From positions 13,621,926-13,685,925 of the forward strand of contig NC_134984.1 of NCBI RefSeq assembly GCF_050947335.1: DNA of 64,000 nucleotides, given 5' to 3'. The notes under the pieces were generated by a model. The model saw only the letters and a list, made by a program, of their open reading frames with translations, was not told the origin of the DNA and made no database searches. Positions 1 through 12,245 of the stretch are shown one piece after another. The position numbers were made by a program, and so were the translations under genes. This DNA comes from Megachile rotundata (lineage: Eukaryota; Arthropoda; Insecta; Hymenoptera; Megachilidae). Numbering within the stretch: the first letter of the stretch is position 1; each line of letters starts with the position of its first letter.

Positions 1-150
1 ATTTCTGAAACCAAGAAAATCATAAGAAATGAAACCCAGAAAATCATAAGAAATGAAACCCAGATTGATTTCTGAAACCCAGAAAATCATAAAAAGTGAA
101 ACCTAGATTGATTTCTGAAACCCAGAAAATCCTAAAAAATGAAAACAACC
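1..150. repeat. Short tandem repeat, ~53 bp unit
   Basis: The phrase GATTGATTTCTGAAACCCAG recurs about 53 bp apart (near 63 and 116), and shorter versions of the ..GAAACCCAGAAAATCATAA.. core precede it. The array runs off the left edge of the window, so its full size is unknown. Confidence 0.7.
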
Positions 151-1439
151 TGATATCGCATAAACCGAATAATAGCGTTCAATCGCGTTTAACAGTCCAT
201 TAGTTTTTTTGAATCATGACATAACCTAAAAAATATGATGATCGAATTGCATGCTATTCATGGATCGGGTCGGATTTGCTTCTATAGGCCAAGGTCACGA
301 GATATTAAGATTCTAAAACAGTCAACAACGGGAAGAAAGGATTGCAGTTGCTCGTTCGAATATACACGGAACAATTTGTACGAACCACACGGAACAATGA
401 TCTCATCATTCTGCTTAGGAATACCAGTAACTAATTTGTCTTGACGAAAATCACTGCGATAGGTGTGGGGATTTTTTTCCTTCACAGAATTTTAATCGTG
501 CACGTGTATCAATTTCGATCTCTTTCGTGGAAAAAAATTAATTTTCTTTTAGGAATTTTTCACTCGATGCAACTGTGAGATTTGAATGAAAAATTCATTA
601 ATTGAAGAAAAGACGGCTTTAATTAATTTCTGTGAAAAATGATATCTGAGGTCTTTTGTTGCATAAGTTCTTTGTATTTTTTTCTCGACAATTATATGCA
701 GTTTTTAATACAATTAATTAGGGAATTCTACAATTTTTAATACAAAACCTTAATTTAAAAATGTTGTAGTTTTTAATACAAAATTTAAATAAAATTAGAA
801 ATATGAGTCAAATATGAGTTAAATAAAAGTAGTATATTCTCTTAATAACTTTGTACTTTTATTATTCTACCAAAATTAAATATAAATAAATATCTCCTAA
901 AATATAACTATTATTTATACTAATTACAATCTATGTGCATACTTAATATTTATTAATAATTACTTGACCAATTTATTTTATCCTTGAACAACGTAAAATA
1001 ACCACCACGTATTCTCCGACGAATTTTATATAAATTCAAGCTCGGTATGCTAAATACGAAAAAAAATTGACGTAAAATATTTTAGCAACAAAGTGTTAAC
1101 CAATAGAACACTCGTTTCACTTGTTATCAAGTATTCGATCATCGCGCAGTCAACTCTCTGTCTTCAATTACGTTCATGCATCGTTTTATCAAACGCATCG
1201 TTCAAAGGGGTCAATTTTTTTCATTTCATTTTTAATCGCAATTGAAAATATAGTTCTTGCAATGTTTTCGTGGAATGCATGCTAATGTAATTGATATGTA
1301 AATTAACTCTGTTTATTTATTCTAAGAAAATTTGTTCTCAAAAGTTCGTCCATTTTAAATGTAATTCAAGAAAATTCTTCGAAACAGTCATGACTTAAAT
1401 TAATTGCATTGTTATTTGTTAACGTTGATTACTCATATT
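151..1439. other. AT-rich intergenic DNA, no gene seen
   Basis: Only short open frames without coding character occur here (for example 235-444). No signal-peptide exon, splice-linked frame or RNA gene was recognised. Confidence 0.5.
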
Positions 1440-1720
1440 TTTGATTGGTATCTTGATGTAAAAAATCTCACATTGTTAATTAAAGTCTCGATATAAAAAT
1501 TCTCATAATGTTGATTAAAATCTTGATGTTAAAAATCTCCTGAAGTTGATTAAAATCTTGATACAAAACATTTCATCAAGTTCACAGAATTTACATTTCA
1601 TGAAACGTCATTTAATGTTTCAATATTATTTACCAAAAGTTAATATTGAAATCTTGATGGAAAACATTTCATCAAGTTCACAGAATTTATATTTCATGAA
1701 ACATCATTTAATATTTCTAA
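1440..1720. repeat. Tandem repeat and 96-bp duplication
   Basis: Units of the type TTGATTAAAATCTTGATG repeat every ~37-38 bp up to ~1560. Then a segment containing TTTCATCAAGTTCACAGAAT and ATTTCATGAAAC appears twice with a 96-bp offset (about 1555-1623 and 1651-1719). The copies differ at a few bases, so the duplication is not very recent. Confidence 0.7.
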
Positions 1721-2530
1721 ATTTGTCCCAAGATTCAAGATTACATTTTACTAAACATTGTATTACAACATTATTTATTCCAAGATTTATTTAAAAAATA
1801 GCTTCATTTAAAAAAATGCAAATATGTTGCTGCAGCAAATGATTCTCGCTAATCTATGAATTCCTTATATTTCTACATTTTCTTCGAACTGTATCAAGAA
1901 AAGAATTACGTTCCATAACATGGGCTAGACTACACATGTTCGCAGCAGAAACACGCATCTCGGCAGTCATTTTAAATAATGAATGAATTATCAGCCACGA
2001 ACGACAACACAGATAAGTCACGTGTTTTAGCACAAGTTTTGGAAAACAGGGAGAAAGTAATTAAAGAAATAAAATTTTGTCCCAAAGAAAGGTGTTAAAA
2101 TATTCACACCAATAAACACTGGACACAGGAAATTAATAAAATTTCTAACACTATTCAAATTCTTACATTAAACTGAATTTAATAATCGAATTATTTTAGC
2201 AAAAGAGGAAATCGAATTAATTTGCACACCAAACAATAATGATAGAAAATACGTTGTAAACGATACGTGTTGTTTCTGTACACTAATTGCACCAGCTTTC
2301 GATTGGCCACGGTGTATATTGCATAACATATCGCAGTACGATATTAATGACAAAGTTGGACTCAAAAACGACATTACGGTGCGTAGGAACGAACGGAACT
2401 GGAATTCCCGCGGAAAAACCAAAAAAGAGAAGCAACGCAGGTGGACAATGGCGGCAACGGAAGAAAGAAGAGGGGAGGTGGTTTTGCGTTAATGTTATAT
2501 AACTGCGAATAGCGCGTGTGTAAAGATCGA
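1721..2530. other. Intergenic DNA upstream of the glycine-rich gene
   Basis: This is complex, non-repetitive sequence leading into a TATA promoter. It becomes less AT-rich from about 2350. It probably holds proximal regulatory sequence of the downstream gene, but no specific site can be supported. Confidence 0.35.
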
Positions 2531-2534
2531 TAGC

Positions 2535-2570
2535 TATAAAAGCAGCAAGATGAAAGATCCGAAGCACAGT
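2535..2570 (+). promoter_or_regulatory. TATA box and probable start site of the glycine-rich gene
   Basis: TATAAA lies at 2535-2540 and an Inr-like CACAGT at 2565-2570, about 31 bp downstream. The start codon follows at 2600, giving an expected 5' UTR of about 34 nt. Strong TATA promoters are typical of highly or tissue-specifically expressed insect structural genes. Confidence 0.6.
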
Positions 2571-2599
2571 GCATCGTAAGTGCTTTTCAGTTCTTCACG

Positions 2600-5500
2600 A
2601 TGGCTGAGAAAACGCTCGGCTGTCTTAGGACTTTGCTCCTACTTTCCTTTGTTTCCGCCCTTCTGGCGGCGCCACCTCCAGGTGAGACCACATGTTATAT
2701 TGTTTTATGCAATCTAGGAAACCTTTTGAAATTGTATAAAATTGCAACCTTCGATTTCATCTTTTCAAAGTCGTTCAGTTAAGTCATTTTAAAATTCAAC
2801 CACTGTTCATTCTAAATATTCGTCGACAAACTTTCAATTAATTACAAAACTTCATTGATCTCGTTGACAAATTATTCTGACAATGAGTTTTTGTGGATGC
2901 AATCTAGAACTCAAAGGTGTAGAAGTCTTTGGGTACATTTACACTACACTGTGGTGCAGTAAATTTTATTATTTTAGATTTTTTATTAATACAAATTTGA
3001 CAGTCGATTTATTTAGTATTACAAATATAATTACTTAGCGTTATTTCGACACTTGTGTCATCTATGTATGTCATTGAAAATGAATGTGACATTGAAATGT
3101 AGTGTAATTGAGTGTATTACTAGGAAAGTTTGAAAAAAGAAAAACAAAGTATAGTGCACACTTACTGTAATATTTGTTGTGACATTTAATTTTGATTGCA
3201 TGAACGTTAAATTTAATTTTGACAAAGTTTACAATTAATAAAATCATATCTTTTATCATATTTTAATGCCATTTCATAGAATCGATGATCATAACTTTAT
3301 TACTGTACACATTTTTTAACAGAAATTGCATTTACGTGACTTTAGTTGTTAAATTAACAACTTAATCGTGTTAGGAAGAACATATATTGATCATTTTCAC
3401 TGTGAGTAAGTAATTGTGCAATTATATTTATTTAAAATTAGAAACAACCACGGTATCCTCCGATGACGGACCTACTTTATCGACCAAGCTGGAACCTCCG
3501 GCGGCATCGGAAGATGAGGATTACAAGTACATTGTTTACATGATAAATCTGTCAGGAGTGAAGAATGAAAGTGGTGAGACTGCGGAAGAAATGTTTGACA
3601 ATCAACTCATAGAAACAGTTCCGGAAATAGCAGGTAATTAAACATATTATTTGTTATTACACGTCATGTAAAAGTAGATGAAAAATTATCTTAAAACTTT
3701 TTAAGATAAAGGAAATAAAGGACTGTCAATTTATTCGTGCACCTCGAATTCTTTTAATTACTAAAATTCTGTGTTTTGGAATTTTTTAAAATCGTACGTT
3801 TGTTAATTTTTTCATTTGCAAATTTGTGAGTTTGTTAATTTGTAAATTTATGATGTTGTAACTTTGTAACTTTGTGAATTTTTAAGCGTGTAAATTTGTA
3901 ACTTTGTAACTTTGTGTATTTTTAAACTTGTAATGGTGTAACTCTGTAACTTTGTAACTTTGTGAATTTTTAAACTTGCAAAGGATAACTAAAAATTCAT
4001 CAAAACTTACAAATAAATAAAATCACCAACGGCCAAATGAAAATACCAGCATCACAATAGCCTCCATGAAAATAAAATCTCTCGAAACTCTCAAAACAAG
4101 TAAAATCAATTTCTTAGAAACAACAAGAAATTAACAAGTTCGTTTACAAATAGAATAACAATACAAACGTTAACACAACGCAAAATTTGAAACAGGACCA
4201 TGGTCAATGGTGATGTTGATCGTCGAGATCGACGAAAAGGGCAACGAAACGAAGGTTCCGATGGACCTGAACGTCGCCGCGGACGAGTTAAAAAAACCCC
4301 GGGGCGTGAAGGTCCAGAAGCTCGAAAAAGATGGCGAGACCAAAGCGCTGAAACTAAAAGTAACCAGCACCTCGGATCTGATGCCAAGAAAGGCATCAGA
4401 GAAACTGAAGAAAATTCGTAACAGGAGGAGTAGTTTTGGAGGACTCGGAGGTGGATTTGGAGGAGGCGGCGGAGGAGGTGGTGGATTTGGAGGCGGTGGT
4501 GGATTCGGTGGAGGCGGTGGATTAGGAAAGGGATTCAATAAAGGATGCGGAGGTAGAGGATGTGGAGGAGGTGGATATCCAGGTGGTGGCGGTGGATATC
4601 CAGGTGGTGGTGGCGGATATCCAGGTGGTGGTGGATGTGGAGGAGGAGGATGTGGAGGAGGTGGCTACCCCGGAGGCGGCGGTGGATATCCCGGTGGCGG
4701 CGGTGGCTATCCCGGAGGTGGTGGTGGCTACCCTGGAGGTGGTGGTGGCTACCCCGGAGGCGGTGGCTATCCTGGAAAAGGTGGATGTGGAGGAGGAGGA
4801 TGTGGAGGAGGTGGCTATCCCGGAGGCGGCGGTGGCTATCCTGGAGGCGGCGGTGGCTATCCTCATGGAGGAGGTAAATATGTAATTTGAGTTAATGTAA
4901 TTGCGAGTTTTTGAAGATCATGAAACCACTAGCTTTCTTTCGTCTAATAAGTATATAATATATGCTTAAGTTTACAAAAGCGTACAAATAGAAACTTATA
5001 TAAACAATATATCAGACTAATTTTTGGAATATTTATTATGGTAAATTAACTATTGTTATATTTGTTACAGGTAGCGGAGGTTGCACCACATGGTATGTTT
5101 TTAAAATTAAATAGTACAAATATGGAAAAGCACAAATCGCATTGAGATACATAAATTCAAAAAAAGAAATGAGGAGATACTACTCCTAAATTTCTATTTC
5201 TTGAAATTTCTTTATTTGCAAGTTTTTATATTCTTGAATTTCTGTATCTCTAAATTTCTATATCGAAACATTTTTTCTCGAGTTTCTATATTCTCCAATT
5301 CTTACATTTCCAAATCGTTACATCTCCAAATTCCTTCATTCCCAAATCCCAATATCTTCAGGTCGATACATCACGAAATTGCTGCGACACGAAATTGCTA
5401 TGTCCCCAAATCGCTACGTCGCCAAATTTCTACATCCCTAAATCGGTACATCCCCAAATCACCATGTCCCCAAATCGCTACGCCCCTCAATCCCTACGTC

Positions 5501-6467
5501 CCCGAATTCCCACATCCCCAAATTTCCACGTCCCCAAATTCCCACATCCCCAAATTTCCACGTCCCCAAATTCCCATATTTCCAAATTCCCACATCCCCA
5601 CATTTCCACGTCCCCAAATTCCCACATCTCCAAATTCCCACATCCCCAAATTTCCACATCCCCAAATTCCCACATCCCCAAATTTCCACGTCCCCAAATT
5701 TCCACGTCCCCAAATTCCCACATCCCCAAATTTCCACGTCCCCAAATTCCCACATCTCCAAATTCCCACATCCCCAAAATTCCACGTCCCCAAATTTCCA
5801 CGTCCCCAAATTCCCACATCCCCAAATTTCCACATCTCCAAATTGCCACGTCACCAAATTCCCACATCTCCAAATTCCCACATCCCCAAATTTCCACATC
5901 CCCAAATTCCCACATCCCCAAATTTCCACGTCCCCAAATTTCCACGTCCCCAAATTCCCACATCCCCAAATTTCCACGTCCCCAAATTCCCACATCTCCA
6001 AATTCCCACATCCCCAAAATTCCACGTCCCCAAATTTCCACGTCCCCAAATTCCCACATCCCCAAATTTCCACATCTCCAAATTGCCACGTCACCAAATT
6101 CCCACATCTCCAAATTCCCACATCCCCAAATTTACACGTCCCCAAATCGCTACGTCCCCAAATTTCTACGTTCCTAAATCGCTGCGTCCCCAAATTGCTA
6201 CACCCTAAAATCACTACTCCCCAAAATCGCTGCATCCCAAAATTCCTGCACCCCCAAATCATCTCACGCTTCATCCCATACGTTGCCATCTGCACAAATG
6301 ACTTATTTACCGAAAAATTTCAGTGGCAGTGGCGGTTCCGCAAATTCGTACGCCCAAGCTTCAGCGAACGCTCAATCAGGCAGCTGGTACGTACAAAATC
6401 TCTCTTCTCGTTCAATCTCCATCGTATTTGTAACTAACGAACAATCGTGTTTTTCAGGGGCAAATAA
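2600..6467 (+). CDS. Secreted glycine-rich structural protein, six exons, 348 aa
   Basis: Six exons join in frame: 2600-2681, 3442-3633, 4196-4873, 5071-5092, 6324-6386 and 6458-6467 (1,047 nt including stop). Residues 1-24 form a signal peptide ending ..LLAA before PPP. Residues 28-92 are acidic and contain EDEDYKYIVY (51-60). Residues 93-171 are a charged Lys/Glu-rich block with RNRR near its end. Residues ~172-317 are almost pure glycine, first FGGGG-type and then GYPGGGGG repeats broken by short GCGGGGC groups. The C-terminus is Ser/Ala/Asn/Gln-rich and ends GSWGK. Every intron has GT-AG ends; the first three are phase 1 and the last two phase 2. Exon 4 is a 22-nt microexon. AATAAA follows at 6627. 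The composition fits an extracellular cuticle-, silk- or glue-like matrix protein, but I cannot name a family. The glycine exon is far GC-richer than its surroundings. Confidence 0.85.
3790..3985. repeat. GTAACTTTGT-type microsatellite in intron 2
   Basis: Degenerate repeats of TTGTAACTTTGTGAATTTTT occupy the second intron of the glycine-rich gene. They end about 200 bp before the exon 3 acceptor. Confidence 0.6.
5200..6290. repeat. 16-bp minisatellite with a perfect 240-bp duplication
   Basis: The base unit is CAAATTTCCACGTCCC or close variants such as CAAATTCCCACATCCC (16 bp). From about 5614 the sequence is copied with an offset of exactly 240 bp (15 units) without mismatch to about 6133. 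The array fills intron 4 of the glycine-rich gene. Because 16 is not a multiple of 3 and the unit lacks stops, several frames on both strands stay open, giving spurious proteins of up to 335 aa that repeat every 16 residues. Confidence 0.9.
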
Positions 6468-6626
6468 GCGAAATGAAATCGAAGAGGTTAGAAAAGCCAT
6501 CCATTATACGTACTGCCTTGAAATGTTCGCCAGAAACCGACACCAACAAGTAATCTCATTAATTTTGCTGCCCTGCAACGTTTGTCATCTTGATCATCTG
6601 ATTTGTATAACTATGTACATACAGAG

Positions 6627-6632
6627 AATAAA
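6627..6632 (+). promoter_or_regulatory. Poly(A) signal of the glycine-rich gene
   Basis: AATAAA lies 160 nt after the TAA stop at 6465-6467, so the transcript probably ends near 6650. Confidence 0.65.
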
Positions 6633-6655
6633 ACACGAAGTATGAGAACGGTAAA

Positions 6656-7860
6656 CAGGTTTCGTTTTAATGAAAGTTCAGGAACCATCGTATTAGTCGG
6701 ATTCAAGCGAGTTCCAGGAAATAATCTCGGGTTCCATTCGTGATTGATGTCCGTCGTTAAAAGAGGAGAAACGCAACGAGATAACGAACGTTCTAACGTG
6801 CTGCATGAGCTGCACGGTACTCTATTAATTTCTACGGACGATTAGCGAGGTACCTGTGTTTACGGTGATGTGATAATCGATCACGTGGAACGCGGGATTT
6901 TTGACTGTAGATATTTTGTAATGTAGATTTTAGAAGGGTATGGACGCTTGATGATTTAATCCACTTTCGGAAGTTGGCGAATTTTGCAAATTTTCAGTTT
7001 GTGGGGTTTCAAGTTTCTGTGTTTGTTTTTTAATGTCTGAATTGATGGATTTTTAAGTTTCCTCTGTTTTCAAATGCGAAATATATTTTTATAAGCTTAA
7101 AGGCTCCAAATTTTTAAATCCAAAAAGATCTGAAGACGTAAAATAGAAAAATGAAGTTCTACAAGATTTCAAAATGAAAAAATTCAACAAATTTTGAAAT
7201 GCAAAAAAATTCGAAGTTCAATTACAAAACTCGAGAAGTTCAAAGTTTAACGAGTACCAAATCTCAAAATTCCAAAATTCAACATTTACAAAATGCAAAA
7301 ATTCGAAAATTCATATCTGAACACTAAAAATAAAAATTTACTAAATTTCACTATAAATTTTTAGTAAATAAAAGTATTTATTAAAGTACCTTTAAAAATA
7401 AAGCAAAATAAAAAATATACAACAAAATACAAAAATCATACTTTCATCTAATGATCACAGATGACGTAAAAATGCTAATAACAATAAATTAAACAAAAAA
7501 TAAAATGAAATTACAAAAATAAAAATGTTCATTGACAAACTACAAGACATTGAATGCTAGTTCCTCGAATAGCGATAGTGTAACGTAATTTTCTTTAGAT
7601 AACGCTGATTTCAAACAGGATATTCGATCAGGCATTATTATTAATCCTCGTTAAAGTAGAAAACCGGTTTAATTACTCTTTCGATAAGTTGAGTCTTTAC
7701 TGAATTTCATCTCTGACTAAAGCTCAAGTTCGTTTCTCATTTTTCTGAGACGCGAGTGAAAGGTTAAGGTTCCCTTTTAATCCCTGCGTTCCGCGAGAAG
7801 GCTGAGTAATAGACAGAGAAAGTGCACTTGAAGAAGTACATGAGAGGTTACAGTCTTTTA
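6656..7860. other. Intergenic DNA, no gene seen
   Basis: 6,656-6,900 and 7,560-7,860 are complex sequence without a recognisable coding frame. 6,960-7,330 is low-complexity DNA made of AAATTC- and CAAAATTC-like words. Confidence 0.45.
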
Positions 7861-7869
7861 TTATAAATT

Positions 7870-8830
7870 ATAATAACTGTTGGTTTAATATACAAGTTTT
7901 GTATGTAGGGAATTGGTTTGGGGATTTTGGGATGTAAAAATTTGAGGTTATAGGAATTTAAGTTTAGAGACTAGTATACATATGTACATTTAGGTCCAGA
8001 AATTATAGGATTCAGGTCTAAGGACCAAGAAATATGGGAATTTAGGTATTCAGGGTCAAGTTTATAAATTTACAAATTGGGAAATTTGAAAGATGAAAAC
8101 TTTGATATTTAAAAGTTTAGGAATTTAATAAATTTGAAGAGATGGAAACTTGGAAATCTGGGTACTGACAAATGTGAAAGTATCAATGTTTAAGAATTTA
8201 TGGAATATGGAATTGAAGGTCTAGGAATTTGGAAAAATTAAAATTTAAGAATTTTGGAAATTTGATGAGATGATATTCGGAAGTCTTCAAACTAGAAAAT
8301 ATTGAAATTTGAAGAGTTGAGAATTTGAAGAATGTAAGAATTGAGGATTTAGGAATTTGGAGAAATTAAAATGTGAGAACTTTAGAAATTTGATGAGATA
8401 AAAATTTGAAAGTCCTATAATTGAAAAATGTGGAAATTTGAAGATTTGGGAATTTGGGGAATGTGGAAGTTGTGGGTCTGGAATTTGGCAAAACTAAAAT
8501 TTGAGAATTGTGGAAATTTGAAGAGATAAAAATTTAGAAGTCTCGAAGTGAAAAGCAGTGGAAATTTAAGGAATGTGGGACTTTCAAGACTTGCGCTCCA
8601 AAAATTAATAGACCTAAAAATTAGGAAAATTTGAAATGGAAGATGTGGAAAATTAAAACTTAGCCAAAATGAAAAATCTGAACAAGTAGAAATTTACAAA
8701 TATAACTTAGTGAATTTAAAAAACACATGAATTTGAAATTTGGAGTCTAGAAACTTGATAACATAACAAACTTCAGAATACAATATTTTAGAAATCTATA
8801 ACTAGAAAACATACAATACACAAACATTAG
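7870..8830. repeat. Degenerate GGAATTTGAAG-type array
   Basis: This is imperfect repetition of words such as TTTGGGAATTTGAAG, TTTAGGAATTT and GAGATAAAAATTTG on the plus strand. It is old and diverged, with no constant period visible by eye. It is the purine-rich orientation of the AAATTCC-type repeats common in the window. Confidence 0.6.
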
Positions 8831-9590
8831 ACAATTCAAAAATCGTCAACTTTACATATGCGTCCCCATCGAAAGTGTACATCACACCGTATCCATACAA
8901 CATATTTAAACGTAAATTAGAATGTATATACTAGGCAAAGTAAATTGTAGATAAGTAATTACGTACATTAAACGTTAATAGATACAACGATTCAATTTCA
9001 TGCGCATAATCAGTGGTAAAGACAGGTATGCAGCATCTTCCGTACAGTTAGCACGAGAGCTGTATCTGTATACATCTGGCAAGTAGCAAGTCCATGGTGT
9101 AATTATGGCGCGAGTTGGGTGAACATAACGGTAAAGTGTCGATTCTTTTCTTTATTTTTGCAAGCCCGTACAGAGAGAATGAGTAGGCGCGCGCGTGCGG
9201 AACAAACACAGCGCCGAAACCGAGCGAAACTTGCGAGACTAGGTTTATTGTAGTTTTCTTGCAAATACGTAATCGGGTAAAGTACACCCGTGCGATACTC
9301 GATTCTTCCTTTTATATTCACCATTAAACGTGGAACAGTTAGAACCGCGGGTTCAACGAACCCCGCCAACCATTGCTTATGCATCGTTTGTGTTTGTTGC
9401 AATAATAGTCTTATATGTTATCGACTTTTCTTTTCTTTTCACATATTTTTCGTCTTAAAATATACTTCATGTTAATTATTCACCTTCAGGTCAAAGATAA
9501 TTAGTTAATTACTTAATTTAATTTAATTTTTAGTTAATTTTTTTATTTTACTATTTTGTTCTTTTTTTATAAGATTGTTGATTTTGTGAT
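8831..9590. other. Intergenic DNA, no gene seen
   Basis: A moderately GC-rich stretch (about 9,030-9,390) includes a GCGCGCGCGTGCG run near 9187. Open frames of 79 and 99 aa on the minus strand overlap each other and lack a recognisable domain or splice partners. Confidence 0.4.
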
Positions 9591-9599
9591 GAATTTTAA

Positions 9600-10390
9600 T
9601 GGCAAATTCTTATATTTTTAAGTGAGTGATTTAGTTAGTTTTGGCAGATGAATTTTTAGACATTTTTGTATACTCAGACATTTTAGGTATTTTCAAATAC
9701 TTTTATATTTTTAGGTGTATGAATATTTGTAATATTTTTAGATACGTAGATATTTAGGTATTTTTAAGTAACTAGATACTTTTAGTCATTTAAAATATGT
9801 AGGTATTTTAGCATTTTTAAATAAATAGATGTTAATAGTATCTTTGTATAAATATGTGTTATTAGTCTTTTTAAATACATACATATTTATAGTATCTTTG
9901 TATAAACATATATTATCAGTCTTTTTAATACATACATATTATTAGTATCTTTGAATAAATACATGTTTATAGTATCTTCAGATGAATATGTATTGTCAGT
10001 CTTTTTAAGTACATACATATTATTAGTATCTTTATATAAACATATATTATGACTCTTTTTAAATACATACATATTATTAGTATCTTTGAATAAATACATG
10101 TTTATAGTATCTTTAGATGAATATGTATTATTAGTCCTTTTAAATACATACATATTTTTAGTATCTTTATATGAACATATATTATGAGTCTTTTTAAATA
10201 CATGCATATTATTAGTATCTTTGAATAAATACATGTTTATAATATCTTTGCATGAATATGTATTATCAGTCTTTTTAAATACATACATATTATTAGTATC
10301 TTTAAATAAATACATATTTATAGTATCTTTATATAAATATGTATTAATAGTCTGTTTAAATACATTGATATTTCTAAATACATTTTTAAG
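9600..10390. repeat. Hierarchical 27-bp / 135-bp tandem array
   Basis: The sequence is built of 27-bp units such as TACATACATATTATTAGTAT with their neighbours. Five distinct unit types recur in the same order, making a higher-order repeat of about 135 bp. Read on the minus strand, 9887-10315 stays open for 142 codons as nine-residue words such as NNMYVFKKT and INMYLFKDT, because 27 is divisible by 3. I treat that frame as a by-product of the array: it has no signal, promoter or splice structure. Confidence 0.8.
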
Positions 10391-11195
10391 TATATTTTAA
10401 ATACGAAAAGAGAAGGAACCAAACAAATAATAAAAACATATAAAGAATGATAAAAACATATCATCCAATTTAACGTAAAAAGACACTGGAACGTAGATTC
10501 ATAATTAATATAGATTCGTGTAAAAAAAAAGATGTCGAATGCAACGAAGTGAAAATGTGGGTCTGCGGGTCGGTGAATACCCAGTGACTTCGATCGAAGC
10601 CTCAATCACGAGTAATGCTTTGCCAGTGTTCTTCTTCTTCTGCACATTTTACGAGTATTTTCCGGTCGTTGACCATCGGCGACGGTAAACGGCCCTCGAG
10701 GTCTTCTGGACGGAGCGCGATGCGCAATGGTGAAAAACTGGGCGAACCAGGGGCGAATCGTAAAAACTTACTCCGACAAGTGAAGTAATCGTACGTCGGT
10801 TTCTCCTTCGATCTCTTTCAGTTCATCTTACGCGTGAGATGTATCGAAATTTTATCTCGTTGGAATATTAATTAATAATTTTATGCGGAATAAATTTATG
10901 ACGATTTAATCTGGTCGATGAAATAACCCAACATTGATACATGTAGACCTGCGTGTGTAGTATCGTTTTCGTGTGTGGAACTCGAACATGACTCGTTGTC
11001 GGTCGTCCATTATTGTAACGACAATAACGCGTGCAGATATTGCATTCTTCAGAAAGATATATCGCGTTCTTTGTTCGAGTGAAAATTTCCTTCTGCCATA
11101 AATTAAACGGTGCAATAACTTTAACTTCGTCTTTGGACCTTATATTTTCGTCGCGTGGCGATATAATGCGTGACAATTCATCGCGTAGGCATTAT
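10391..11195. other. Complex intergenic sequence, no gene assigned
   Basis: 10,560-10,860 is notably GC-richer than its flanks and non-repetitive, which would fit a regulatory element or an unrecognised exon. The frames on either strand are short and show no known motif. Confidence 0.35.
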
Positions 11196-11199
11196 AACA

Positions 11200-12245
11200 G
11201 AAGGTTTTATATTACGTGTGATAATACAACAGAAGACAAGCGTGGCAATATAATAGGAGGAACTGTATGACGTATTGTAATGCAACGCAAGATAATATAC
11301 CATGCAATATAACGCGAGTTAATACACAGCGAGTGGCAACATAACACGAGGTAATTTAACGTGAGATAATGTAACTTGTAGTAGCATAACACGTAATAAT
11401 TCAATGTAAAAGGCTATATAACATAAGGTAACATAAGAGAAGGTATTATACAACCTGCGGCAATATAACGCGAGGTAATATAACGTGTAGTAATGCAACG
11501 ATTAATACAATGTAAATAACTACACAATATTTAGTAATGCAACGCAAAGTACTGTACAATATTGGCAATATAGCGCGAGGCAATATAGCGCGAGGCAATA
11601 TAGCGCGAGTTAATGTAACATACTGTAACATAATTCTTGATAATACATCTCAAATAACTATGTAACGTATGGCAATACAATGTAAGATATTATTCAATAT
11701 GCGGCGATATAGCACGAGGTAATATAACGTGAGTTAATGTAACATACAGTAATACAATGCTTGATAATGCAACACAAATGACTATATCACGTACTGTAAT
11801 ACAATATAAGATTTTATACAATGTGCGGCAATATAGTGCGAGATAATATAACGCGAGTTAATATAACACACAGTAACACAATATGTGATAATACAACACA
11901 TGTGACTATATTGCGTATTGTAATATAATATAGGATACTATATAACGCGTGGCAATATATCGCGAGGTAATGTGATATGAGTTAATATAACATACTGTAA
12001 CAGAATGCTTGATAATACAACATAAATGACTGTATAATGTACTGTAATATAATGTAAAATACTATAACGCGTGGCGATATAACGCGAGGTAATATAACAC
12101 GTAATAATGCAACGGGAGGTAAAATATCGAATGGTAACACAAATAGTCATATAACAAGTGTAACTTGAGGGTTATTCAATGCGTGGCAATATATCGAGAC
12201 TATGCACATAAGTGGCAATATAACGCAAGGCTATAAAATGCACAA
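11200..12245. repeat. GGCAATATAACGCGAG satellite with ~121-bp higher-order unit
   Basis: Subunits of about 14-16 bp (GGCAATATAACGCGAG, GTAATATAACGTGAG and similar) fill the region. From ~11,440 to ~12,130 a longer unit recurs every ~121-125 bp, with the GGCAATAT/GGCGATAT word near 11,702, 11,827, 11,950 and 12,073. The core word matches the terminal sequence of short transposon remnants elsewhere in the window (21,606; 32,031; 35,521). Confidence 0.8.

Noticed and set aside
4170..4866. Proline-rich and other frames overlapping the glycine exon
   Set aside because: They are shadows of the GGN-repeat coding sequence of the secreted glycine-rich gene.
5201..6295. Long open frames on both strands (up to 335 aa) in the 16-bp array
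   Set aside because: They exist because a stop-free 16-bp unit cycles through all frames. They lie in an intron and have no coding signal.
9887..10315. 142-aa minus-strand frame of Tyr/Lys/Asp nonapeptides
   Set aside because: The frame is explained by the 27-bp period of a non-coding array, with no promoter or splice context.
11200..12245. CRISPR-like look of regularly spaced repeats
   Set aside because: The spacers are themselves repeated, there are no cas genes, and the surrounding genes are animal genes.
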